In this document: in pieces, positions 5,391 to 11,664 of the stretch
Layout of the letters: the number at the start of each line of letters is the position of its first letter
How positions within the stretch are numbered: position 1 is the first letter of the stretch
DNA from: Paracoccaceae bacterium
GTDB taxonomy: Bacteria > Pseudomonadota > Alphaproteobacteria > Rhodobacterales > Rhodobacteraceae
Reading direction: 5' to 3'
Assembly: GCA_007121115.1 (NCBI GenBank)
Contig: SKMI01000178.1
Coordinates: 1 to 11,664, forward strand
Length of the DNA stretch: 11,664 bases
Made by a program: the position numbers and the translations under genes
Notes under the pieces: model-generated
Databases searched by the model: none
What the model saw: the letters and a program-made list of their open reading frames with translations, nothing else
Told to the model about the DNA's origin: nothing

Positions 5391-6652
5391 ACGCAGCACA
5401 TTCGCCCGCAACCGCGCCGGACAACGCGACGCCACCGGTGGTGCTGGTGCTGATCCTGGCTGGCATGCTGCTGCGGCTTGGCTGGGCGCTGGTCATCCCG
5501 GTCGAGCCGGTTTCCGATGCGCTGGCCTATCATGTCTATGCCACCAACCTGGTCGAACACGGCGTTTACGGGCTGGCGCCCGATGAGCCGGGCGCCTATT
5601 GGCCGGTCGGCACCGCGGCGGCGGCGGCGGCGACCTATCTGCTGCTGGGCGACAGCTTTGCCGGTGTGGTGGCGCTGAACCTGATTGCCGGTGGGGTGAT
5701 CATGATCATGGTGTTCAAGCTGGGCCTGCACTGGTTCGGCCGCGATGCTGCGGTGATGGCGACGGGGCTGGTGGCGTTCTGGCCCAACCTGATCTTCTTC
5801 ACCACGATCCTGTCGAGCGAGCTGTTCTTCATCATGCTGGTTCTGATCGGGCTCTGGTTGTGGGAAAAGCGGGGGCAGGGGTGGTGGCCGCTGGTGCTGG
5901 GCGGGCTGGTCTGGGGGCTTGCGTGCTATGTCCGCCCGGTGGCGCTGCTGCTGCCGGTGGCGCTGATGTTTGCGGCATTGCCCTCGGGTGTGGGCGCCAC
6001 GCTGCACCGTGCGGGCCGGGCGGTGGCGGTGATTGCGATCATGCTGGCGGTGCTGTCGCCATGGACGATGCGCAACTACCAGCTTTTCGGCGAACCGGTG
6101 CTGGTGTCCACCAACTTTGGCCCCAATCTGTGGATGGGCAACAACCCCGACAGCCGCGGCGAATACATGCCACTGCCCGACTGGGTCGCCGACATGAGCG
6201 AGACCGAGCGCGCCTCGGCGCTTGGCGATGTGGCGCGCGAGCATATCCTGTCCGACCTGCCCGGATTCGCGCTGGCCAGCATCGTCAAGGCGGTTCGGCT
6301 TTATGATCGCGAAACCGTGGGTGTCATCTGGAACGAGGCCGCGATCGAGCGCCTTGCGGGCGCGGGCGGGGTGCTGGCGGCGAAGCTGGCGGCGACCGGA
6401 TACTGGTACGCGCTGCTCCTGCTGGCACTCTGGGGGGTCTGGCGGCTTGCGGGCCTGACCGGCTGGCGGGTGCTGTTCCACCCTGCGGTGCTGGCGATCC
6501 TGTATTTCACCGCGCTTCATGCCGTGACGGTGGTGCAGGACCGTTATCACATGCCCGTTTCGGGCTTTGTCGCGGTGCTGGCCGGACTTGGCCTGGCCGA
6601 TGCGCTGCGACGATGGCGTGCGCGGGGCGGTCAGCAGGAAACGGTATCATGA
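5387..6652 (+). CDS. GT39/ArnT-like integral membrane glycosyltransferase (GT-C fold)
   Basis: The 421-residue protein has about ten to eleven hydrophobic helices, the first at about 18-38. The first external loop carries the hallmark acidic residue D44 in PVSDALAYH (41-49), followed by NLVEHGVYGL. SSELFF (143-148) supplies the second acidic site, YVRPVALLLP (181-190) follows, and SPWTMRNYQLFG (224-235) and QDRYHMPV (384-391) are typical of the PMT/ArnT family. Such enzymes take a sugar from a polyprenyl-phosphate donor and attach it to lipid, protein or glycan on the periplasmic side. The preceding HAD-UbiA fusion could make that donor; acceptor and sugar are unknown. Six consecutive GCG codons at 5615-5632 encode an alanine run, a possible site of in-frame slippage. 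Start and stop both lie in ATGA overlaps (5387-5390, 6649-6652). Confidence 0.88.
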   Translation: MNAAHSPATAPDNATPPVVLVLILAGMLLRLGWALVIPVEPVSDALAYHVYATNLVEHGVYGLAPDEPGAYWPVGTAAAAAATYLLLGDSFAGVVALNLIAGGVIMIMVFKLGLHWFGRDAAVMATGLVAFWPNLIFFTTILSSELFFIMLVLIGLWLWEKRGQGWWPLVLGGLVWGLACYVRPVALLLPVALMFAALPSGVGATLHRAGRAVAVIAIMLAVLSPWTMRNYQLFGEPVLVSTNFGPNLWMGNNPDSRGEYMPLPDWVADMSETERASALGDVAREHILSDLPGFALASIVKAVRLYDRETVGVIWNEAAIERLAGAGGVLAAKLAATGYWYALLLLALWGVWRLAGLTGWRVLFHPAVLAILYFTALHAVTVVQDRYHMPVSGFVAVLAGLGLADALRRWRARGGQQETVS

Positions 6653-7005
6653 CGCATCTTGGCCTCATCGTGCTGGCGGTCTGCGCGAATGTGGTGCTCA
6701 ATCTGGCCCTGCGCGAGACCAGCCGGAACATGGATATTTCCAGCCTGGCCGCCGGTGCCTTCAGCCTGCTGCTGTCGCCCTGGATGTGGCTGGCGCTTTT
6801 CAGCGGTTTCGTGCTGATCGGCGCTTTCATGGGGGCCATACGGTACTATTCGCTCAGCATTACATATGTGGCGATCACCGCCTCGGCCATGGTTGCCCTG
6901 ACGCTCGTCGGCATGCTGCTCCATGGCGAGCATGTCAGCCTCGCGCGGTTTCTGGGTCTGGCGCTGATCGTCGCCGGGCTGATCCTGACCCTCCGCGCAG
7001 CCTGA
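6649..7005 (+). CDS. Small four-helix EamA/SMR-type membrane protein, candidate polyprenyl-P-sugar flippase
   Basis: The 118-residue product has four hydrophobic helices at about 3-20, 33-57, 68-91 and 99-116, which is half of a DMT/EamA transporter. RYYSLSITYVAITAS (65-79) and LHGEHVSLARFLGLALIVAG (91-110) match the conserved helix 3-4 region of the EamA/SMR family. Proteins of this size include SMR drug exporters and ArnE/ArnF, which flip undecaprenyl-phosphate-Ara4N. Directly downstream of a GT39 enzyme, the flippase role is the more likely one. An ArnE/ArnF-type flippase works as a pair, while only one gene is seen here, so it may form a homodimer. The ATG at 6649 is chosen over 6613 because it follows AGGAA with normal spacing and overlaps the previous stop. 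Confidence 0.82.
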   Translation: MTHLGLIVLAVCANVVLNLALRETSRNMDISSLAAGAFSLLLSPWMWLALFSGFVLIGAFMGAIRYYSLSITYVAITASAMVALTLVGMLLHGEHVSLARFLGLALIVAGLILTLRAA

Positions 7006-7033
7006 CTTTTGGTCACGAAGCGGTTGGTGCAGC

Positions 7034-7063
7034 TTGACAATGCGGGGCTGAACTTCGGATTCT
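7034..7063 (+). promoter_or_regulatory. Candidate sigma-70 promoter of the GMC dehydrogenase operon
   Basis: A perfect TTGACA at 7034-7039 is followed after 18 bases by GATTCT (7058-7063), which matches only three of six -10 bases. Alphaproteobacterial promoters often have a strong -35 and loose -10, so this is plausible. The expected start near 7070 gives a leader of about 60 bases before the TTG start. Confidence 0.4.
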
Positions 7064-7120
7064 GCCGCCGATGACGCGTCAACACCGGCCGAGAGTGCTG
7101 GGAAACAAGGGGGTATCTTG

Positions 7121-7124
7121 AGGA
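7121..7124 (+). promoter_or_regulatory. Ribosome binding site fixing the TTG start of the GMC gene
   Basis: AGGA lies six bases before the TTG at 7131. An in-frame TGA at 7119-7121 rules out any earlier start, and no in-frame ATG precedes the dinucleotide-binding motif. TTG 7131, or GTG 7140 three codons later, must therefore be used. Confidence 0.7.
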
Positions 7125-7130
7125 ACGGTC

Positions 7131-8687
7131 TTGCATGATGTGGTGATTGTCGGCGGTGGACCGGCCGGAATAACCCTGGCGCTGGAATTGGCCAATGCCG
7201 ACCTGGATGTCGCCCTGCTTGAAAGCGGTGATGCCGAGTTCGACCCCGATGCACAGACGCTCAACGAGGGCGAGGTAACCGGCAACGACAGCGTCGATCT
7301 CATGGCGTCCCGGCTTCGGTTTCTGGGCGGCACAACCAACCACTGGGGTGGAAACTGCGTGCCCATGGATGCCATCGATTTCGAGCGTCGACCGTTGAGC
7401 GGCATGTCGGGATGGCCCTTCGGACGCGATGCGCTGGATCCGTTCTACGCGCGGGCGCATGACTATCTGGAACTCGGCGCGTGCGATTACAGCCGCGGGA
7501 TCGTGCCCGGGCTGCGCGATCGGGATTTCCTGCTGCCACAGGAGCCCCGGATCGAATCCGTGCCTTTGCGCCTGAGTCGTGGCCCGCTGCGCTTTGGCGA
7601 GGCTTATGGCGAGCGCCTCGAGACCAACCGCAACATCAACCTGCAGCTTCGGGCCAATGTCGTGGGGCTCGAGGTTGACGGGGATGACCGCATCACGGCC
7701 GTGCAGGTGGAAGGGCTTGATGGTACGCGACGCCAGGTGGCGGGGCGGATCGTCGTGCTTGCCTGCGGTGCGGTCGAGAACGCGCGCCTGCTGATTCTGG
7801 CCAACGCCGCCCATGGGCGCAGCTTTGGCGACGGCGGCGGGCTTCTGGGCAAATGCTTCATGGATCATCCGGCCGGCGGCGCCGGTTTCGTGTATTTCCG
7901 CCAACTCGAGGCCGAGAGAGCCTATTGGAGCGGCGATCTGGAAAGCGCTGACGGCGTGCCCGTGCGCTACCTTTGGCGGCTGTCGGACGAGATCTTGCGA
8001 CAGGAAGAGCTTGTCAACGCGTCGTTCTACCTCATCCCGTTCTCGGACGACGATGCGGCGCAACAGCGGCGCGAAGACGCCCGGCTTTCAGAAGAGGCGG
8101 CGCGGAACATGGCAAGATGGGCGGTTGGGCGGCCTGACGTCGGGTTCGAACTGTCGCAGGAATACTGTGATTTCATCACGAACCTGGATGCCTTCGCTTC
8201 CGAAACCATCACGCAGGCCATGCATGGAGAGCGTGCCGACCGGGTTCTGCTCAGATTCGAGTCCGAAGAACTGCCGAGCCGTCACAACCGGATCACATTG
8301 TCGGATCAAAGGGACAGGTTGGGCCTGCCTCAGCCCGTGCTGCATTGGGCCCCCGGCGAGACCGAGCGCGACTCCATGCTGCGCAGTGCCGCCCTGATCG
8401 GTCGGATGTGCGGGGAGCATGACCTCGGCCGGTTCGAGTTCGAGGATTTCGACCAGCCCTTCTGGGGCACCATGACGTCCTGGCACCAGCTGGGGACCAC
8501 CCGCATGGCCGCGTCGGCGCGCGATGGTGTGGTCGATGCAGATGCGCGGGTGCAAGGAACACGCAACCTCTACATTGCCGGGGGATCGGTCATGCCGACC
8601 GGCGGGCGCGCGCATCCGACCCTGACGATCCTTGCCCTGGCCATCCGGCTGGCCGATCACTTGCAGCAGGAGATCACGAGGCTATGA
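7131..8687 (+). CDS. GMC-family FAD-dependent dehydrogenase, large subunit
   Basis: The 518-residue flavoprotein starts almost directly with the FAD dinucleotide-binding motif VVIVGGGPAG, followed by LLESG and the GMC segment FLGGTTNHWGGNC, which contacts the flavin. The C-terminal domain ends with WHQLGTTRMA (H452) and YIAGGSVMPTGGRAHPT (H495). H452 and H495 occupy the catalytic His/His positions of GMC oxidoreductases. It most resembles the membrane-associated fructose/gluconate/sorbitol dehydrogenase branch, which oxidises a hydroxyl of a sugar or polyol and passes electrons on. The substrate is unknown. It has no signal peptide; the overlapping next gene (ATGA, 8684-8687) encodes a twin-arginine partner that could carry it to the periplasm. 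The start is an unusual TTG. No cytochrome c subunit lies in the window, so the electron acceptor must be encoded elsewhere or be a quinone. Confidence 0.9.
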   Translation: MHDVVIVGGGPAGITLALELANADLDVALLESGDAEFDPDAQTLNEGEVTGNDSVDLMASRLRFLGGTTNHWGGNCVPMDAIDFERRPLSGMSGWPFGRDALDPFYARAHDYLELGACDYSRGIVPGLRDRDFLLPQEPRIESVPLRLSRGPLRFGEAYGERLETNRNINLQLRANVVGLEVDGDDRITAVQVEGLDGTRRQVAGRIVVLACGAVENARLLILANAAHGRSFGDGGGLLGKCFMDHPAGGAGFVYFRQLEAERAYWSGDLESADGVPVRYLWRLSDEILRQEELVNASFYLIPFSDDDAAQQRREDARLSEEAARNMARWAVGRPDVGFELSQEYCDFITNLDAFASETITQAMHGERADRVLLRFESEELPSRHNRITLSDQRDRLGLPQPVLHWAPGETERDSMLRSAALIGRMCGEHDLGRFEFEDFDQPFWGTMTSWHQLGTTRMAASARDGVVDADARVQGTRNLYIAGGSVMPTGGRAHPTLTILALAIRLADHLQQEITRL

Positions 8688-9103
8688 GATATCGCCCCAC
8701 ACGCCGCGGCATCGTGCTGAGCATCGCGGGCACGCTTGGGGGCATTGGCGTTGCGGGCGCTGGAAGTCTGCTCTCCTGTCACCGGTTCGTCGCCGCAGAC
8801 ACCGGTGATGAGGCCATGCGGCTCGCCGCCACCCTGCCGGAGGTGTTTGCGCCGGCGCGGCTGGCTCGTCACTGGAAGGGTCCGTCGCACCCCGGGCAGC
8901 TTCTGGCTGAGATCCGCGCCCGCCCCGGTCTGAACCAGGCGCTGGAGCTGGAGTGCATCGCCAGTCGGCGCCGCGCGGTTCGCAGCCAGTTCGCCCAGGA
9001 TTTCGCCGCAGGAGATACCGTCGTCGTCGACCGGCTGATGGTGGCCCGCAGCGAGTGCCTCATCGCCTGCTTTTGCCTCAAGGGTGGGGGCAGAACAGTC
9101 TGA
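8684..9103 (+). CDS. Small Tat-signal protein, probable small subunit of the GMC dehydrogenase
   Basis: The 139-residue product starts with a twin-arginine-like signal, RPTRRGIVLSIAG (4-16), a glycine/alanine-rich hydrophobic core and a cysteine at 32. The mature part ends in DTVVVDRLMVARSECLIACF (111-130). This resembles the C-terminal signature of small subunits that accompany GMC dehydrogenases (gluconate 2-dehydrogenase subunit 3 / fructose dehydrogenase small subunit), usually of the form VDGW-LSRTEARLCAL. Here Trp is replaced by Leu, and three cysteines (125, 129, 131) crowd the motif. In the related enzymes the small subunit carries the Tat signal and exports the folded flavoprotein with it. 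The four-base overlap with the GMC gene supports the pairing. The match is recalled from the family, so the assignment is moderate. Confidence 0.72.
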   Translation: MRYRPTRRGIVLSIAGTLGGIGVAGAGSLLSCHRFVAADTGDEAMRLAATLPEVFAPARLARHWKGPSHPGQLLAEIRARPGLNQALELECIASRRRAVRSQFAQDFAAGDTVVVDRLMVARSECLIACFCLKGGGRTV

Positions 9104-9174
9104 CCGAAGGCAGGCGTTTGCGCTGAGGCGCGTGAGGCATCGGCCATGGACCTGCGCGTTTCATCGGCTGCGGG
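9104..9174. other. Gap between convergent operons
   Basis: The + strand dehydrogenase pair and the - strand sugar operon end 71 bases apart. I looked for a shared bidirectional terminator and found only short GC stems such as GCGCTGAGGCGC, without a T-run on either strand. Termination may be Rho-dependent, or the transcripts may overlap. Confidence 0.5.
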
Positions 9175-10008
9175 TCAGCGCGCCTGACAGACGCTCTCGA
9201 AGCGCTCCTGACAGACCGCCAGAACCTCGTCGCCGGGGCGTTCCCACCAGTCCTGCGCCGAGAATATCTCGACCTCCTGCGGGCCGTTCCAGCCTGCGGC
9301 CTCGATCATGTCGCGGATGCCGGGCAGGTCGATCACCCCGTCCCCCATCATGCCCCGGTCCAGCAGCAGGTCGCGCGTCGGCACCCGCCAGTCGCAGATG
9401 TGGTGCGCCATGATCGCGCCCATCCGCCCCGCGCGTGCAATCGCCGCCGCCAGCCCCGGGTCCCACCAGACGTGATAGACATCTATGGCCACGCCGACCC
9501 ACGGTCCCAGCGCCTCGCACAGGTCCAGCGCCTGATCGAGCGTGTTCACGCAGGCGCGGTCGGCCGCATACATCGGGTGCAGGGGCTCAATGGCCAGCGG
9601 CACATTGGCCGCCCGCGCGTGGGGCAGCAACGCGGCAATCCCCTCGGCCACCTGCGCGCGGGCACCGACAATGTCGCGCGAGCCTTCGGGCAGGCCGCCC
9701 ACCACAAGTACCAGGCAATCGGCGCCCAGTTCGGCGGCCTCGTCCACCGCGCGGCGGTTGTCATCGATCGCCGCCTGCCGCCCGTCGGCATCGGCGGCGG
9801 GAAACATGCCGCCCCTGCAGACGCCGGTCAGCCGCAGCCCGTTGGCGCGGACGATGCGCGAAGCCTCGGCCAGCCCGATGGCGGCGATCTGGTCCCGCCA
9901 GGGCGCAATCGCCGTGATCCCACGCGCAAGACAGCCGTCCACGGCCTCGGCAAAGCCCCATTGCTGGCGCGTGGTGGCCAGGTTGATCGACAGGATGTTG
10001 TCGCTCAT
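9175..10008 (-). CDS. Sugar phosphate isomerase/epimerase-like TIM-barrel protein
   Basis: The 277-residue cytoplasmic protein belongs to the xylose-isomerase-like (AP endonuclease 2) TIM-barrel superfamily. The expected divalent-metal ligands are E141 in LAIEPLHP, D176 in GVAIDVYHVWWD, H202 or H203 in MAHHICDW and E247 in QEVEIFS, in the normal order. Such enzymes isomerise or epimerise keto-sugars, inositol derivatives or hydroxypyruvate; the exact substrate cannot be read from sequence. Translation is well supported: AGGGAGGA precedes the ATG with 8-base spacing, and the ATG overlaps the stop of the enolase-superfamily gene (10005-10008). It is the last gene of the visible - strand operon and converges with the dehydrogenase pair. 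Confidence 0.88.
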   Translation of the reverse strand: MSDNILSINLATTRQQWGFAEAVDGCLARGITAIAPWRDQIAAIGLAEASRIVRANGLRLTGVCRGGMFPAADADGRQAAIDDNRRAVDEAAELGADCLVLVVGGLPEGSRDIVGARAQVAEGIAALLPHARAANVPLAIEPLHPMYAADRACVNTLDQALDLCEALGPWVGVAIDVYHVWWDPGLAAAIARAGRMGAIMAHHICDWRVPTRDLLLDRGMMGDGVIDLPGIRDMIEAAGWNGPQEVEIFSAQDWWERPGDEVLAVCQERFESVCQAR

Positions 10009-11429
10009 GGCGCGGGTCCTCCCTTCAGCGGGTCCAGCGCGCCAATGTCCGGCGCTTCGGCGCAGCCTAGCCCCTTTGCTGCCAGCGTGCTGGTCAGCGC
10101 GATCATGCCGTCTTCGATGCGCAGGCGGGTCTGACCGTCGCTAACCGTGTAAAGGTCCGGGTGCGCCTGCGCGTAGCGGGCCTGCTCGGCCGACGGTGCG
10201 GCGCCCATTCCGGCAACGAAGTGGTGCCCGTTGCGCTCCACATGCGCGTTACCTGTCACCGCCGCCAGCACCAGATCCTGTTGCAGGGCAAGGCCCGGCT
10301 GCACGGTCAGATCCTCGGCCGACAGGAACAGGTGCGCACCTTCGGCCTTGCCCTGCGCCACCCGCGCCGCGTTCAGGAGCGCGCGATAGACCCCCTTGCA
10401 GGACTTGGACGACACGCCGGTATAGCCGAGGCGGCGCGCCTGCGGGAAAGAGTCCAGATCGGCATCGGATTCGTCGATTTCCAGCGCCACGCGGCTGGCC
10501 AGCGTGGACACATCGGCCTCCAGCGTAACCGCGCGCGCCATGGGCTGTTCCACGAACAACAGCCCCGCGCGCAACGAAGCAAGACCAGGATGGGCGGCGA
10601 TCCGGTCCAAGAGGTCCGCCAGCGGTTCGGGGCCGGGGTATTGCTCGTTCCCGTCCAGCGTGGCCTGCCAGCCTGCGGCGCGGGAGTCCAGCACCGCTGC
10701 GATGCGGCCCAGCCGCTCGATATCCGCAGCCGGGTCGCCGGAGAGCTTGAGCTTGAAGTAGGGCGGGGCATAGGTCTCGATCACCTGATCGAGGCTCTGC
10801 GGCAGCCCGTCATTCAGCGGGGTTTCGATCTCGTCAATCGTAAGTGCATCGCCCAGCCCCACGGTATGACGCAGCGCAATCCGGTCGGGCCCGGGCCGGG
10901 CGGCAAGGAAGGCGGACATGTCGAACCCGGCCAGGTCCGGGGTCAGGCGCGCGTCCATTCCGGCCAGGTTGGCGCGCAGCGCGGCCACCGCCGGAACGCC
11001 CTGCATCCGGCACAGCGCGTCCAGCACCGCCCGGTCCGGCAGCGCCATCCCGAAGGAGGCGATCAGCCCGCCCATGTCCTGCGCCGCGCAGGCCGCCGCG
11101 TGCCCCGGCGCAGCGTCGGCGTGCAGGTCGAACGCGGTCCCGGTGCCCGCCCCGGCCAGCGCTTCCAGCCCCAGCCGCAGGGCGCGGCGCAACTGGTCGA
11201 TGTTGTCGTCAACGCTCAGGTCGGGCGACTTGTCGAACCAGCGCGGCATCATCATCTCGGCCGCCCAGCCGGTGGCGTGGCGGCCTTTCGCATCCTCCAC
11301 CACCACCCGCACGAATGCCTGTGGTGCGGCGGCGACCGAGGCCGCGCCGAAGCGGAACGGGAAGCGGAAGGTGACGGGCCGCTCGAAAGCCGCCCATTCC
11401 ACCACCCGCAGGCGCGGCGCGTCACTCAC
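10005..11429 (-). CDS. Enolase-superfamily (mandelate racemase/muconate lactonizing enzyme-like) protein
   Basis: The 474-residue product has an N-terminal capping domain and a barrel carrying enolase-superfamily residues: K226 and K228 in YFKLKLSGD, D259 in LDGNEQY, E294 in FVEQPM, D319/E320 in LEIDESD and K342 in SSKSCKG. These give three acidic metal ligands and a lysine on each face, the pattern of MLE/dipeptide-epimerase-like members. The reaction would be proton abstraction next to a carboxylate (dehydration, epimerisation or cycloisomerisation). It is longer than the usual 350-400 residues, and the first domain is atypical, so the substrate is open. The GTG at 11429 is chosen because it overlaps the upstream stop (GTGA); a longer reading to 11498 would lie inside the upstream gene and add proline/arginine-rich residues. 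It probably acts in sugar-acid catabolism. Confidence 0.85.
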   Translation of the reverse strand: MSDAPRLRVVEWAAFERPVTFRFPFRFGAASVAAAPQAFVRVVVEDAKGRHATGWAAEMMMPRWFDKSPDLSVDDNIDQLRRALRLGLEALAGAGTGTAFDLHADAAPGHAAACAAQDMGGLIASFGMALPDRAVLDALCRMQGVPAVAALRANLAGMDARLTPDLAGFDMSAFLAARPGPDRIALRHTVGLGDALTIDEIETPLNDGLPQSLDQVIETYAPPYFKLKLSGDPAADIERLGRIAAVLDSRAAGWQATLDGNEQYPGPEPLADLLDRIAAHPGLASLRAGLLFVEQPMARAVTLEADVSTLASRVALEIDESDADLDSFPQARRLGYTGVSSKSCKGVYRALLNAARVAQGKAEGAHLFLSAEDLTVQPGLALQQDLVLAAVTGNAHVERNGHHFVAGMGAAPSAEQARYAQAHPDLYTVSDGQTRLRIEDGMIALTSTLAAKGLGCAEAPDIGALDPLKGGPAP

Positions 11430-11664
11430 GGGGTCACACCATGGACGGCCAGCACACGGGCCATACGGTCGCTGGCCAGATCGGGGTCGGCCAGGCACCC
11501 GGCGGCATCGGCCAGCCGGAAGAGTTCGGCCAGATGCTGCAATGACCGCGTGCTCTGCTGCCCGCCGACCATGGTGAAATGGTCCTGCAAGCCGTTGAGA
11601 TAGGCCATGAACACCACCCCGGTCTTGTAGAACCGGGTCGGCGCCGCGAAGATATGGCGCGACA
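11426..11664 (-). CDS. DUF993 dihydrodipicolinate-synthase-like protein, C-terminal part
   Basis: The last 78 residues of a gene that continues beyond the right edge are present. The segment begins SRHIFAAPTRFYKTGVVFMA and continues through GLQDHFTMVGGQQSTRSL and HLAELFRLADAAG. This matches my memory of the C-terminus of the DUF993 group of dihydrodipicolinate-synthase-like TIM-barrel proteins. Members are thought to be aldolases or lyases of uncharacterised substrate. The catalytic lysine region lies outside the window and cannot be checked. Its TGA overlaps the GTG of the enolase-superfamily gene (11426-11429), so the two are translationally coupled. Together with the isomerase/epimerase they form a probable carbohydrate catabolic operon. 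Confidence 0.8.
   Translation of the reverse strand, partial: SRHIFAAPTRFYKTGVVFMAYLNGLQDHFTMVGGQQSTRSLQHLAELFRLADAAGCLADPDLASDRMARVLAVHGVTP

Larger units (their letters stand above)
7006..7130. other. Intergenic region before the GMC dehydrogenase pair
   Basis: These 125 bases hold no gene. They contain the promoter-like elements at 7034-7063 and the ribosome site at 7121-7124. The GMC frame is closed by a TGA at 7119-7121. No hairpin with a T-run ends the preceding operon, so part of its transcript may run on into the next genes. Confidence 0.6.

Noticed and set aside
3843..5435. A 530-codon open frame on the - strand opposite the HAD-UbiA gene
   Set aside because: The translation is dominated by Arg, Gln and His with no hydrophobic or catalytic pattern, while the + strand reading has complete HAD and UbiA motifs.
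5240..6550. A 436-codon open frame on the - strand opposite the glycosyltransferase
   Set aside because: Low-complexity Q/H/R-rich shadow; the sense strand encodes a coherent membrane protein.
6846..8063. A 405-codon open frame on the - strand opposite the GMC gene
   Set aside because: It crosses the intergenic region and the start of a clear GMC gene, and shows no family motif.
7131..8687. Reading the flavoprotein as a DprE1 equivalent (decaprenyl-phospho-ribose oxidase)
   Set aside because: The GxGxxG start, GGTTNHWGG segment and C-terminal His pair are GMC-family features. DprE1 belongs to the unrelated VAO/aldonolactone-oxidase type. Only a functional analogy remains possible.
10161..11603. 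A 480-codon open frame on the + strand opposite the enolase-superfamily gene
   Set aside because: Arg/His/Gln-rich shadow; the - strand carries ordered catalytic residues and coupled overlaps with both neighbours.

Overview
The window is very GC-rich, with strong G/C third-position bias, dense genes and many 4-base ATGA/GTGA gene overlaps. Together with the protein flavour (hemerythrin-MoeA pair, DUF2478, DUF993 aldolase family) this suggests a Rhodobacteraceae-like alphaproteobacterium. I see no rRNA, tRNA, CRISPR, transposase or phage gene. It looks like ordinary chromosome made of four functional blocks.

Block A (1-2733, + strand) is a molybdenum-cofactor / anaerobic-respiration accessory block. 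It holds the last codons of an unidentified gene, a hemerythrin-domain protein overlapping moeA (molybdopterin molybdotransferase), a 264-base intergenic region, and a DUF2478 gene. The DUF2478 gene has a well-formed FNR/CRP-type box (TTGAC-N4-ATCAA) placed exactly where a class II activated promoter needs it, which also settles its start codon.

Block B (2941-7005, + strand) is the most interesting part. Four genes are joined by ATGA stop/start overlaps: a Tat-exported SGNH-like hydrolase; a fusion of a HAD phosphatase to a UbiA-superfamily membrane transferase resembling decaprenyl-phosphate phosphoribosyltransferase; a GT39/ArnT-like membrane glycosyltransferase; and a 118-residue four-helix EamA/SMR-type protein resembling the ArnE/ArnF flippases. 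Read together, they look like a compact pathway that makes a polyprenyl-phosphate-linked pentose, flips it, and transfers it to an envelope acceptor outside the membrane. The HAD-UbiA fusion would combine two steps (phosphoribosyl transfer, then 5-phosphate removal) that mycobacteria carry out with separate proteins. This pathway is inferred from families and gene order.

Block C (7131-9103, + strand) has its own likely promoter. It encodes a GMC flavoprotein dehydrogenase that starts with TTG and has no signal peptide, overlapping a small twin-arginine protein that looks like the third subunit of fructose/gluconate-dehydrogenase-type enzymes. The flavoprotein probably reaches the periplasm by riding on this partner.

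Block D (11664-9175, - strand) is a converging operon. It contains the end of a DUF993 dihydrodipicolinate-synthase-like aldolase, an enolase-superfamily (mandelate racemase-like) protein and a xylose-isomerase-like sugar isomerase/epimerase, all overlapping by 4 bases. It is probably a sugar or sugar-acid catabolic operon of unknown substrate. Blocks C and D converge on a 71-base gap with no clear intrinsic terminator.
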